From Planctomycetales bacterium (GTDB lineage Bacteria; Planctomycetota; Planctomycetia; Isosphaerales; Isosphaeraceae), in NCBI GenBank assembly GCA_027451885.1, contig DAIDHX010000105.1:1-64000 (forward strand): DNA of 64,000 nucleotides, in the 5' to 3' direction. The position numbers were made by a program, and so were the translations under genes. Below are positions 25,099 through 33,441 of this stretch, piece after piece. Numbering within the stretch: the first letter of the stretch is position 1; every line of letters begins with the position of its first letter. The notes beneath the pieces were generated by a model that saw nothing but the letters and a program-made list of their open reading frames with translations, had not been told where the DNA came from and searched no databases.

Positions 25099-26562
25099 TT
25101 ACTTCTTGGCCGCGGGCTGCGCCGGGGCGGTGGAGGGTCGGGCCGCGGGCGCGGACTGCGCAGTGGGATCGTTGACCACGCCAAGCATTTCCAGTACGTC
25201 GAACGGGTCCGGCGTCTTGTCGTTTTGCACCAGGGCGGCCAGATCCTTGAAGGGGAAGTCCTGCGCGGAGTTGTCCCCAAGCTGCTTGAGAACCCGGAGG
25301 TAACGGCTGGCGATGAGCCCTGTGTCCTTCTTGTTGAGCTCGTCGTCTCGATACGCGGGGAATTCATCGAGCAGGTGCTTCCAGACCTGGAGGCCTTCCT
25401 TGAACTTGGCGGCCGCGGTCACGAAGTCGCCCGTCTTGTAGGCCACGGTGCCGTCGTAGAAAAGGCTCCGCGCCTTGACGCCCTGGTCGGTCATCTCGGC
25501 ACGGCAGCGATCCTTCCAGTAGCGATAATTCATCTGGTCCGCCCAGCGTGCGGTCCAGTACTTCTGGTTGTCATTGAGCTTGTTGTAGCGCTCGGGATCG
25601 GTCGAGTCGTCGATCCGGATCTCGTCGCGCTCGAGCTTGCCATTGCGGGGGATCTCGTTGTGCGACATGTAGGGATGTGAGCCGAGCTTGACCCACTCGC
25701 GGAGCGCGCCTGCCCATTCATTCTTGGCGAATTCGCCGAATCGAGCGGGGACGCCGTAGACGCTCATCTTCTCGACCGCCGCGGCGTAGCGCGTCTGGCC
25801 GTGCGCGGGCATCGAGCGGAAGGCAATGTCGTCCGGCCGGCCCTTCTTTTGCGGCGTGGCATCGACGTACTGGATCTCGTCGGACGTCCCCGAAAGCAGC
25901 CGGTTTTCGCCCCGGTCGACCATGCCCACCGCGCGGCTGAACCAGCCATATCCAAGCTTGAAGTTATCATCACCAACCACCGGCTGGGATGTCTCGGGGT
26001 CGAGATAGGTCTTGAATCCATACTCCTCGTCGTCGCGAAAGAGCCGCCGGAGGATGATCGCCTCGTCCGCGAAACCAAGCTTGTGGTAGTAGAACCACGC
26101 GCTATCCCACACGAGGTCGGGCGAGTGGCGGTTCTTCTCCACCCCCTCCTGCACGAACTTGATTCCTTGCTTGATCCATTCGTACTTATCCTCGGGGGCG
26201 TCCCATTCGACTGAGACGTTGTAGGCCAGATTCCAGCCCTGGAACGTCCAGATCGAGAGGAAGTGGGGCTGGAGCTTGGTGATCAGCTCGACGTTGGTCT
26301 TGAGCCGGTCCCAGTCGTGGTCGCGTTTGTTTTCCTCGGCGCGGAGCCAAAGAATGTCGGCCACGATGCCGCGGAAGCCGCCCAGGAGGAAGAGCTTCAT
26401 CATGAAGCTGCCGGCGTCGACCTGGCCAATTGCGGCTTCTCCGAGGTCCTTATCGCGCTTGAGCTTCGTCAGCCATGCGCTGTAGCGGAACATGCCGCCA
26501 AAGAGAATGACGATCGCCAGGGCGTAGATGATCTTCTTGCGTTGATTTGTGTTGGGATTCAT
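25099..26562 (-). CDS. Membrane-anchored protein linked to the ABC exporter, TPR-like
   Basis: A 487-residue protein with one N-terminal hydrophobic segment (IIYALAIVILFGGMFRYS) and a large soluble part rich in Trp, Tyr and charged residues. Motifs such as KLQPHFLSIWTFQGWNLAYN, DSAWFYYHKLGF and LFYDGTVAYKTGDFVTAAAKF suggest helical repeats of TPR type, and it ends in an Ala/Pro tail. It starts inside the end of the permease gene (ATGA overlap at 26559-26562), so it is the third member of the exporter unit. I recall similar proteins next to ABC transporters in planctomycetes but know no function. It may be a periplasm-facing assembly or substrate-binding partner. Confidence 0.8.
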   Translation of the reverse strand: MNPNTNQRKKIIYALAIVILFGGMFRYSAWLTKLKRDKDLGEAAIGQVDAGSFMMKLFLLGGFRGIVADILWLRAEENKRDHDWDRLKTNVELITKLQPHFLSIWTFQGWNLAYNVSVEWDAPEDKYEWIKQGIKFVQEGVEKNRHSPDLVWDSAWFYYHKLGFADEAIILRRLFRDDEEYGFKTYLDPETSQPVVGDDNFKLGYGWFSRAVGMVDRGENRLLSGTSDEIQYVDATPQKKGRPDDIAFRSMPAHGQTRYAAAVEKMSVYGVPARFGEFAKNEWAGALREWVKLGSHPYMSHNEIPRNGKLERDEIRIDDSTDPERYNKLNDNQKYWTARWADQMNYRYWKDRCRAEMTDQGVKARSLFYDGTVAYKTGDFVTAAAKFKEGLQVWKHLLDEFPAYRDDELNKKDTGLIASRYLRVLKQLGDNSAQDFPFKDLAALVQNDKTPDPFDVLEMLGVVNDPTAQSAPAARPSTAPAQPAAKK

Positions 26563-29072
26563 GCCGCGACCTCGCGATTCTTCAGGATGAGGTAGCCGAG
26601 GAGCGAAAAGGGCAAAGCGTAGGCCAGGGCGAGCAGGGAGTCGACTCCGAGAGTCTGCCAGCTCACCATGTAGCCGTCCGCGACCATGTTGCTCAGGTCG
26701 AGCGCCTGGAAGTTCGGCACCACATAAACCAGCATCGACATGAGGGGCATGACCAGCGAATCGAGCGTTTTGGCGAGCACCACGCCGGCCGTCGGCGTAA
26801 TGTCGGACATCTGGTTATCGTGCGTCAGCAGTCGTATCAGCGATTCGAACGGGCCGCCGCCCATGATGGCCTGGCGCGAGAAATCGACCAGGAAGGCGAA
26901 CGCAAGCTGGCCGGCCACGAAGAAGAAGATGGTGGTCAGGAGCGCCACGGGCCAGGAAAGGAAGGTCCCCGCGCAAACCCCGATGGCGGTGAGCACCATG
27001 GCCTGGAGCCAGATGCCGAAGAGACCCTTCATGTAGTTCCAGCCGAAGGTACCGGGCGGCAGGAGCAGATAGAGATCGCTTTCGGCCATGCCCAGGTACT
27101 GGGTGGGGCTCATGCAGCGGATCTCGACCCGGAGAGCGCCATTGGACCCGGCGAGCAGCCAGGGGGGCAGCTTGACCCGGTTGGTGTAGTACTCCTTGAT
27201 GGCGAAGACGTCGCCCAGGTATTCACGCCCGGTGCGGGGGTTCCTGGCGGTGATCTCCGCGAAGACCGGGTCGCCCACGCGTCCCTTCGTGGTGCGATAG
27301 ACGTTGAACGACATTTCGACCAGGATGTCGGGCGAGGAATGCAGGGCCGCTTCCTCGCGCAGCCGCTTGACCTCCGCGGTGTTCCCTTCCGCCTGAGCCT
27401 TGGCGGCCTGCGTGCGCAGGTCGTCGACCTTCTTGAGCAGGGTGTCGTACTCGGCCCGGGCGCGCTTGAGCTCGTCCTCGTTGCGGGCGATGCTGGCGTC
27501 GAGCTGGCTGACCCGGCTGGCCGGTAGATTGGGCTGATTCTTCGTCGCCTTGTCGGCATCGATCTGGGCTTGCAGGTTGTAAACCTTGTCCAGAGCGGAC
27601 TCGACTGTCCCTTCGTGCAAGAAGCTCGAAACCGGGATCCGGCGATCGAGCGGGATCGGCGGCCGGCCTGGCGGCGTGAATGGATCAGGCACAATGCCGA
27701 AGCTCCAGATCGCCGCCGACGGAGTTGCACCCTCGATGTGGCTGCGGGGCTCCTTCATCGACTGATCTTGCCCGACGTCGATGCCCATCGCGTGCGGCAC
27801 GCCCCGGGAATCGAGAAACGAGAGCGATCCCTTCACCGGCACCCGCGCCGACATGCGGGTCGAAAGCTGGTCGGCCTGCTCCATGAGCAGCTTGTACTCG
27901 GTGAGCCGGTTCTCTTTCTTGGCCTTCTCCGCGGCGGCATAGGTGTTGTCGATCGTGGTCCGGACCGTCCGCCAGAGATACGCCAGGCTGATGCCGCCGA
28001 AGACGACCACCAGAACCGTGACAAGCGTCATGTAGCCGATCATGCGGCCCCAGATGAGCTCGAGGCGCCGGGTTGGCTTCGAGACCACTGTGTAGATCGT
28101 TTGCTGCTGGATGTCGGTCGGCAGGCTAAGCGGCGTGAGGATCGTCACCATCACGGTGAGCAAGATCGAGCAGAGCAACGTCAGGGTGCCCACATAAAGC
28201 CGCCCCATTTCGGCCGCGCGGGGGGGCTGCAAAAACCAGTGGGTGAACGCCAGCACCAGCAAGAACACCGTGAGAACCACCCAGGGCGCCCACATCCGCC
28301 GATTCGCCTCATAAATGCTGAGGCGGGCGATCGAATAGAGTCTGCGCGCCCGAACGCCCACGATCTCCTTGAGGCAGATGGTCAAGACCCGCAGAAACAC
28401 GAAATAGCCCATGAACGTGCCGCTCAGGCGCACGCCATAGATCAGACCTTCGCGCCAGGTGAGCTTGAAATTGGGAGGAATTGGCAAGACCAGGGCCAGG
28501 AACCCAATCCGCTGCAGCACGATCCCCATGACGAGGCCGAAGACAAGCGCCACGTGGAGTGCGATGATGACGAGCCCATCGAGCTTCTTGCCGGATCGTC
28601 TGACGCTCCGCGCCAGGGCGATTTCGATCCAGATGATGTAACAGGCCACGCACAGGAAGAAGACGATGGCGGTGGTCCGCACGCCAGCGATGGAGAAGAT
28701 TGGGATCCGTTTCACCGACTCGAGCACGCGGAGCATCATCGAGATGGGCGTGAGGACGAGAGCGGCCACGCCGATGTAGTCGAACCACTTGCCCTGGCCG
28801 ACGACGCGTTCCTTGATTCCAATCACGAGCCAGGACACGATCCAGCCGATCAGGCAGAGCAGGCTCAGCGCCTTGAGCCAGGTGAGGACCGCACCCTGGA
28901 GATCAGGCGTGGTGAAGGTCGGATCGCCCGAGAGATACAGCCACTTGAGCGCGGGGATCCATTGCGGCGAGATATTGAGCGTGGGCGGTGCGGGCGCTGC
29001 CGCGGCCGCGTTCGGCGCGGTCGCGCCGCCAGCCTGTGCCCAGAGGAGCGGAATCGTCAAAAGACCGGACAT
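26559..29072 (-). CDS. ABC-2 type exporter permease with large extracytoplasmic insert
   Basis: An 837-residue membrane protein. The N-terminal half has about nine hydrophobic segments (WLKALSLLCLIGWIVSWLVI, TAIVFFLCVACYIIWIEIA and others) and a helix with SKPTRRLELIWGRMIGY typical of ABC-2 permeases. A soluble insert of about 300 residues follows, with a coiled coil (SQLDASIARNEDELKRARAEY) and a beta domain. The last 200 residues carry about six more membrane segments. The ATG at 29072 has GAGGT upstream; the frame to 29234 adds unsupported residues. It lies 170 bp after the ATPase gene and overlaps the next gene. The exported substrate is unknown. Confidence 0.87.
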   Translation of the reverse strand: MSGLLTIPLLWAQAGGATAPNAAAAAPAPPTLNISPQWIPALKWLYLSGDPTFTTPDLQGAVLTWLKALSLLCLIGWIVSWLVIGIKERVVGQGKWFDYIGVAALVLTPISMMLRVLESVKRIPIFSIAGVRTTAIVFFLCVACYIIWIEIALARSVRRSGKKLDGLVIIALHVALVFGLVMGIVLQRIGFLALVLPIPPNFKLTWREGLIYGVRLSGTFMGYFVFLRVLTICLKEIVGVRARRLYSIARLSIYEANRRMWAPWVVLTVFLLVLAFTHWFLQPPRAAEMGRLYVGTLTLLCSILLTVMVTILTPLSLPTDIQQQTIYTVVSKPTRRLELIWGRMIGYMTLVTVLVVVFGGISLAYLWRTVRTTIDNTYAAAEKAKKENRLTEYKLLMEQADQLSTRMSARVPVKGSLSFLDSRGVPHAMGIDVGQDQSMKEPRSHIEGATPSAAIWSFGIVPDPFTPPGRPPIPLDRRIPVSSFLHEGTVESALDKVYNLQAQIDADKATKNQPNLPASRVSQLDASIARNEDELKRARAEYDTLLKKVDDLRTQAAKAQAEGNTAEVKRLREEAALHSSPDILVEMSFNVYRTTKGRVGDPVFAEITARNPRTGREYLGDVFAIKEYYTNRVKLPPWLLAGSNGALRVEIRCMSPTQYLGMAESDLYLLLPPGTFGWNYMKGLFGIWLQAMVLTAIGVCAGTFLSWPVALLTTIFFFVAGQLAFAFLVDFSRQAIMGGGPFESLIRLLTHDNQMSDITPTAGVVLAKTLDSLVMPLMSMLVYVVPNFQALDLSNMVADGYMVSWQTLGVDSLLALAYALPFSLLGYLILKNREVAA

Positions 29073-29242
29073 TCGCGGTTGACCTCGATTCGAAACCGTC
29101 GCGTTCGGGGATGCGGTTGTAAGACCTGGGTGCCGGGTCGATCGACCCGCCGTCTTCCCTCGATCCGCCCCCCGGTCCAAAAAGGCGCCTGGGAGCAGGA
29201 TCAGGGTCGATGGGGGTGATCCGCTTGCGAGCAAGCGGCTGT

Positions 29243-30169
29243 TTACTTGGACGCGGGCGCGGCCGAGAGCTCCTTGGCGCGGCCGGCGTCCTGCGCCACC
29301 TTGCGGCGGCCGGGATGCAGCTCGCTCTCCTGCACGATCCGCAGGAACAGCTCCTCGAGTGTGGTGGTCGGATGATCGACCGTCACATCGTCGCCGCCGT
29401 GGCGGCGAATCACGTCGCGAATCTCATCGATGGCGGCGGGGTTCAGGTTCCGCGCCTTGATCTGGGTGACGTCCTGCACCGTCAGCAGGTCGGAGACGCG
29501 GCCGAGCTCCTTGAGCTCGCCCCGGTGCACGATCGCGATGCGATCGCAAATGTCTTGCATGTCGGCGAGCAGGTGGCCGGAAAGCACGATCGTCTTGCCC
29601 TGCTCGCGCAGCTCGCGAATCAGGTTCTTGATCTCGGCGGTACCGATCGGGTCCAGGCCCGAGGTCGGCTCATCGAGCAGGATCAGCTCGGGATTGTTGA
29701 TCAGCGCCTGGGCCAACCCAATCCGGCGCTGCATGCCCTTGGAATACTCCCGAAGCTGGCGATGCTTGGCCCCCGAAAGGCCGACCATGTCGATGAGCTG
29801 GCCAACCCGCTTCTTGCGCTCCGACGCCCCGATCTTGAACAGCCGACCGTAAAAATTCAGCGTTTCTTCCGCGTTCAAAAACTTGTACAGGTACGACTCT
29901 TCCGGCAAGTAGCCGATTCGTTCGTTCTTCGCAACGTTCGTCGTCGGCTCATTGAAAATCAGAGCCTCCCCCTCGGTCGGAAACACAAGGCCCAGAAGCA
30001 GCTTGATCGTCGTCGTCTTGCCCGAGCCGTTCGGACCAAGAAGACCGAAAATCTCGCCGCGATGCACCTGAAGGTCGAGTGCCTTGAGCGCCTGTACCTT
30101 CGGCCGGCCCCAGAAGTCCCGATAGACCTTTGTCAGGTTCCGGGTCTCGATGATGACTTCGTGACTCAT
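29243..30169 (-). CDS. ABC transporter ATP-binding protein
   Basis: A 308-residue ATPase. It has Walker [10 protein letters not shown] near residue 46, a Q-loop-region motif, the signature EYSKGMQRR, Walker [14 protein letters not shown] and the H-loop His in SGHLLADM. Sequence type and the C-terminal ELFLRIVQE segment fit the CcmA/NatA/DrrA group that serves ABC-2 exporters. It is the first gene of the exporter unit, followed by permease and the TPR-like partner. The C-terminal 30 residues are low complexity. Confidence 0.93.
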   Translation of the reverse strand: MSHEVIIETRNLTKVYRDFWGRPKVQALKALDLQVHRGEIFGLLGPNGSGKTTTIKLLLGLVFPTEGEALIFNEPTTNVAKNERIGYLPEESYLYKFLNAEETLNFYGRLFKIGASERKKRVGQLIDMVGLSGAKHRQLREYSKGMQRRIGLAQALINNPELILLDEPTSGLDPIGTAEIKNLIRELREQGKTIVLSGHLLADMQDICDRIAIVHRGELKELGRVSDLLTVQDVTQIKARNLNPAAIDEIRDVIRRHGGDDVTVDHPTTTLEELFLRIVQESELHPGRRKVAQDAGRAKELSAAPASK

Positions 30170-30288
30170 TTCGCGGACGCCTTTTCAGTCGATGATGAGT
30201 GCAAGATGCTCGGCCGCCCCGGACCGCAAATGCCAGGGCGCCTGATCCAACTTCCCAACACGCACGAGAGCGATGCTAAGGATACTCG

Positions 30289-30429
30289 ATGAGAGCGAAT
30301 CGTGCTCAAGCAGAATTCAACCAGGCGTTCCTCCAGGGCGACGTCCCGGGCCTAATCCGCGAGATCGCCAGGGCTTATCAGGAACGCTCCGCGCCGCCTT
30401 CGCCTCCAGGCCGGAATGATACTGCCTAG
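30289..30429 (+). CDS. Possible 46-residue small protein
   Basis: ATG at 30289 follows AAGGA by six bases and opens a 46-codon frame ending in TAG at 30429. The product begins MRANRAQAEFNQAFLQGD and is predicted helical over the first 32 residues, with a Ser/Pro-rich tail. It is read divergently from the ABC operon. Length alone cannot prove it codes; the ribosome binding site and plausible amphipathic helix are the only support. Confidence 0.4.
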   Translation: MRANRAQAEFNQAFLQGDVPGLIREIARAYQERSAPPSPPGRNDTA

Positions 30430-30687
30430 ATTCATGATCGCGAGCATGGAGGTGCGATTCTGCCTGATGCAAATCGTCTCTGCTACGAACCGCGCTGAGA
30501 TTTGGTTCGCTTCACCGCCAGGATCTTTCGGCTTGCGCCCGGTCGCGAGATTCTCCCGGCTCTGAAATCAGCCCGGGAACGGTGTTTCGGTCTCGCGGCC
30601 GAACGCCCAATCCCGTTTCTCCAGAGGAGTTTGCGCGGTGACAAGGGAGGGTACGGGTGGTTGCGTGGTTGTCGTGGCGCGGATTGA

Positions 30688-30726
30688 ACGACCTCGCGCT
30701 TTGCGGCTGCTGGGGCGCGAGGTCGT
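30688..30726. terminator. Strong hairpin after the exported protein gene
   Basis: ACGACCTCGCGC at 30688-30699 pairs perfectly with GCGCGAGGTCGT at 30715-30726 around a 15-base loop. It lies 32 bp beyond the stop codon at 30759 of the minus-strand gene. There is no T-run on that strand, so it could be a terminator-like or mRNA-stabilising stem. Confidence 0.5.
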
Positions 30727-30758
30727 GGGATTGCTTTTGTTACTCGATCGGTGTGCGA

Positions 30759-31283
30759 TCAGGGAGTGAGACCGGAACCGCCGGAAGTGATCGGGGCTGC
30801 CTCGACCCGGCCGCGCAGGCGTGGCACAGGAACGATGGGCCCGGTATCGGGCAAGGCTTGATAGGGCGAGACGGGGAGATCGGCGGTTGCCAACGGCTCG
30901 TGCCCCGCGGGGTGGTCGCCACCGGCGCCACAGTAGGGCAGGTAGCGCTGACCAGCCGTGGTGAAGGGATTCCAGTAGGTCTCGAGAAAAAGCTGGTCGG
31001 GAGGCGCGGAGAAGTAGCGAGGGAAGTAGTACTCAGGCGTCCGGTCCGCACCCAGAGGCAAGAAGGTGCCCTCGTCAATCCAGCCAAACAGGTCGGGGTC
31101 ATCGTTGGGGAAGCCGACGCCATCGCCGGGGTACGGCGGCAGGAAATGACTCTGTCCCCGCGCCTGGCGCGCCAGGTATTTGGCGGTGGGTTGGTAATCG
31201 CCTCGCCAGTGGTGATGGCCGTCGGCGACGCCGAACGAGCCCATCGCAATGCCGATCCCGAAAGTAATGACGGCCGCCGTCAT
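30759..31283 (-). CDS. Exported protein of unknown function
   Basis: A 174-residue protein with a short hydrophobic N-terminus (TAAVITFGIGIAMGSFGVA) followed by a His-rich GHHHWRGDYQ and a Pro/Tyr/Phe-rich mature part (PEYYFPRYFSAPPDQLF). No domain is recognised. The ATG at 31283 has GGGAGG six bases upstream; GTG at 31289 is the alternative. The composition suggests an extended surface protein rather than an enzyme. Confidence 0.65.
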   Translation of the reverse strand: MTAAVITFGIGIAMGSFGVADGHHHWRGDYQPTAKYLARQARGQSHFLPPYPGDGVGFPNDDPDLFGWIDEGTFLPLGADRTPEYYFPRYFSAPPDQLFLETYWNPFTTAGQRYLPYCGAGGDHPAGHEPLATADLPVSPYQALPDTGPIVPVPRLRGRVEAAPITSGGSGLTP

Positions 31284-31513
31284 GATCACCCTCCCTGCAC
31301 GTTGGAGCGGATTTCAGACCCGCGAAGCGCTTGGTCCCCGGGCGCGCGAAGACACCCCAGATTAGGCAAAATCTAGCATGCGGCAACCGCGTGCGCGGAA
31401 ACCTCGGCCAGGAATCCCTTCCGGTTACGAGGGTCGAACGCTACGATCCGAAAGGGACGTTCGCCGGTGCGCGAACGGCCGCGGCTGTGACCCGTCCAGG
31501 CGGTGAAATCGGC

Positions 31514-32083
31514 ATGATTTTGCTCATCGACAATTACGACTCCTTCACATACAACCTGGTTCAGCGCCTGGGTGAGATCGATCCCGAGATCGACCTTTGC
31601 GTGGTGCGTAACGACATGACCACGCTTGAGCAGATTGAGGATCAGAAGCCGAGCCGCCTGATCATCTCTCCCGGACCCTGCACGCCCAACGAGGCGGGGA
31701 TCTCCACGGCCGTGGTGGAGCGTTTCGGCGGCCGGATTCCGCTCCTGGGGGTTTGCCTGGGGCACCAGTGCATCGGCCAGGCGCACGGAGCGAAGGTTGT
31801 GCGTGCCGGTCGGATCATGCACGGCAAGACCTCGTGGATCCACCACGACTCCAGGGGCATTTACCGCGGGCTGGAGAATCCCTTCGAGGCCACGCGCTAT
31901 CATTCACTCGTGATCGAGCCGGGAACGCTGCCGGCGGATCTTGAGGTTGTGGCCTGGACCGATCAGAACGAGATCATGGGCGTTCGGCACAAGCACAAGC
32001 CGATCGAAGGTGTTCAGTATCATCCGGAGAGCTTCTTGACCCAGGAAGGAATCAAGCTGCTCAGGAATTTCCTGGAAGCATGA
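31514..32083 (+). CDS. Anthranilate/aminodeoxychorismate synthase glutamine amidotransferase (TrpG/PabA)
   Basis: A 189-residue class I glutamine amidotransferase. It begins with the family signature [15 protein letters not shown], has SPGPCTP, the nucleophile Cys in [11 protein letters not shown] and the His-Glu pair in YHPESFLT. It releases ammonia from glutamine for anthranilate (tryptophan) or aminodeoxychorismate (folate) synthesis with a TrpE or PabB partner. No such partner is adjacent, so which pathway it serves is undecided and a dual role is possible. The ATG at 31514 matches the universal family start; the frame to 31331 is noise. The stop overlaps the moeA start by 4 bp. Confidence 0.93.
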   Translation: MILLIDNYDSFTYNLVQRLGEIDPEIDLCVVRNDMTTLEQIEDQKPSRLIISPGPCTPNEAGISTAVVERFGGRIPLLGVCLGHQCIGQAHGAKVVRAGRIMHGKTSWIHHDSRGIYRGLENPFEATRYHSLVIEPGTLPADLEVVAWTDQNEIMGVRHKHKPIEGVQYHPESFLTQEGIKLLRNFLEA

Positions 32084-33333
32084 GTGGAGGCTGGGGCAAA
32101 TCGACGGCGGCCGCGGAGCTTCCCTCAGTCGCGGAGGCTCTTGCGCTTGTGCACGCGCGCGTTGCCGCGTTGCCGCCGGAGTCGATTGCGCTCGCGGCCG
32201 CCCTGGGTCTCGTGCTGGGCGAGGACGTCCAGGCGGACATCGACGCGCCCCCTTTCGCCAAGTCGCTCGTTGACGGCTACGCGGTGCGGTCGCGGGACGT
32301 GGCCGATTCAGGCCAGGTGCTTCGCGTGGGCGAGTCGATCGCGGCCGGCCAGGTGCCGAGCCGGGCGCTCGCGGCGGGTGAAGCGGCGGTGATCATGACC
32401 GGCGCGGCCGTGCCGGACCAGGCGGATGCGATTGTGATGCATGAGCGCACCCGGGTCGTCGCGGGGGGGATTGAGATCAACGACGCGAAGCTCAAACCCG
32501 GCCAGAACATACTACCGCGTGGGCGGGAGGCGCATGCCGGCGACGTGGTTCTCGCACGCGGATGCGTGTTAACGCCGGCCCGGCTGGGCGTGGCGGCGTC
32601 GTTTGGCCGAACGGAGCTGCGCGCGATCCGCCGGCCGAAGGTCGCGATCGCCCCCACCGGCGACGAGCTCGTACCCCCCACGCAGATCCCCGGCCCGGGA
32701 CAGATCCGCGACTCGAGCTCGACAACACTCGCCGCGCTGGCCGCCCAGGCAGGCGCTGTGGCGGAAACGCTGGGAATCGTGGCGGACGACCCAGGCGCGC
32801 TCCGCGCGGCCTTCGCAAAAGGGCTGGAATCAGACCTGCTGGTGATCTCCGGCGGGGTCTCGGCCGGCAAGCACGACCTGGTCCCGGAAACGCTCGAAGC
32901 GCTGGGCGTGGCCTGCGTGTTTCACAAGGTGCGAATCAAGCCGGGCAAGCCGATCTGGTTCGGCGTGAAACCGCGGACCGACGGCCGCACCCCGGCCCTG
33001 GTTTTTGGTCTGCCCGGCAACCCGGTCGGAAGCCTGGTTGGATTCCTGGTCTTCGTGCGCGCGGCGATCGACGGGCTTTTGGGTCGCGGCCGGGATCGTG
33101 GACGCCCGCTGCCCGTGCGGCTGGCGCGTGACTTTGCGCACAAGGGGGACAGGCCGACCTACCACCCCGCGACGCTCCAGGAAGACGCTCTCGAACCGGT
33201 CGCCGCGGCGGTCGACTGGGCCGGCTCGGCCGACCTGAGCCGGGCCGCGGCAGCGGACGGATTCCTGCTCTTCGAAGCGGGCGACCGTTTGTACAAGGCG
33301 GGTGAAATTGTCGGTTTTCTCCCCATGCGATAG
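32080..33333 (+). CDS. moeA: Molybdopterin molybdenumtransferase MoeA
   Basis: A 417-residue protein with the full MoeA layout: [15 protein letters not shown] in the N-terminal region, the MoCF-like domain with PTGDELV, the [11 protein letters not shown] loop and [14 protein letters not shown], and the C-terminal beta domain. It inserts molybdate into adenylylated molybdopterin to give molybdenum cofactor. ATG overlaps the previous stop (ATGA at 32080-32083), so it is translationally coupled to the amidotransferase, an unusual pairing. No other molybdenum-cofactor gene is in the window. Confidence 0.93.
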   Translation: MSGGWGKSTAAAELPSVAEALALVHARVAALPPESIALAAALGLVLGEDVQADIDAPPFAKSLVDGYAVRSRDVADSGQVLRVGESIAAGQVPSRALAAGEAAVIMTGAAVPDQADAIVMHERTRVVAGGIEINDAKLKPGQNILPRGREAHAGDVVLARGCVLTPARLGVAASFGRTELRAIRRPKVAIAPTGDELVPPTQIPGPGQIRDSSSTTLAALAAQAGAVAETLGIVADDPGALRAAFAKGLESDLLVISGGVSAGKHDLVPETLEALGVACVFHKVRIKPGKPIWFGVKPRTDGRTPALVFGLPGNPVGSLVGFLVFVRAAIDGLLGRGRDRGRPLPVRLARDFAHKGDRPTYHPATLQEDALEPVAAAVDWAGSADLSRAAAADGFLLFEAGDRLYKAGEIVGFLPMR

Positions 33334-33441
33334 TATGACGGCCGTCCGGGGCCAGATCGATCGCGGTTGCGCCTGGTGGGCGAAAGACCTTGCTTCCGCT
33401 GGGTGCCGTTGCCCGAGCGAACTTCCGTGCGAGGATCCACG

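Larger units (their letters stand above)
30170..30758. other. Large intergenic region with a small ORF and a hairpin
   Basis: About 590 bp between the ABC ATPase start and the end of the exported protein gene. It holds a 46-codon open frame with a good ribosome binding site (30289-30429) and a strong hairpin (30688-30726), both listed separately. The remaining sequence, including a 61-codon plus-strand frame at 30502-30687, has no support. Confidence 0.5.

Noticed and set aside
27570-29219. A 549-codon plus-strand frame rich in Arg, His, Asp and Glu
   Set aside because: It is the antisense shadow of the ABC permease; composition follows from the complementary hydrophobic codons.
30502-30687. 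Plus-strand frame of 61 codons
   Set aside because: No good ribosome binding site and no conserved-looking pattern; the 46-codon frame at 30289 in the same gap has better support.
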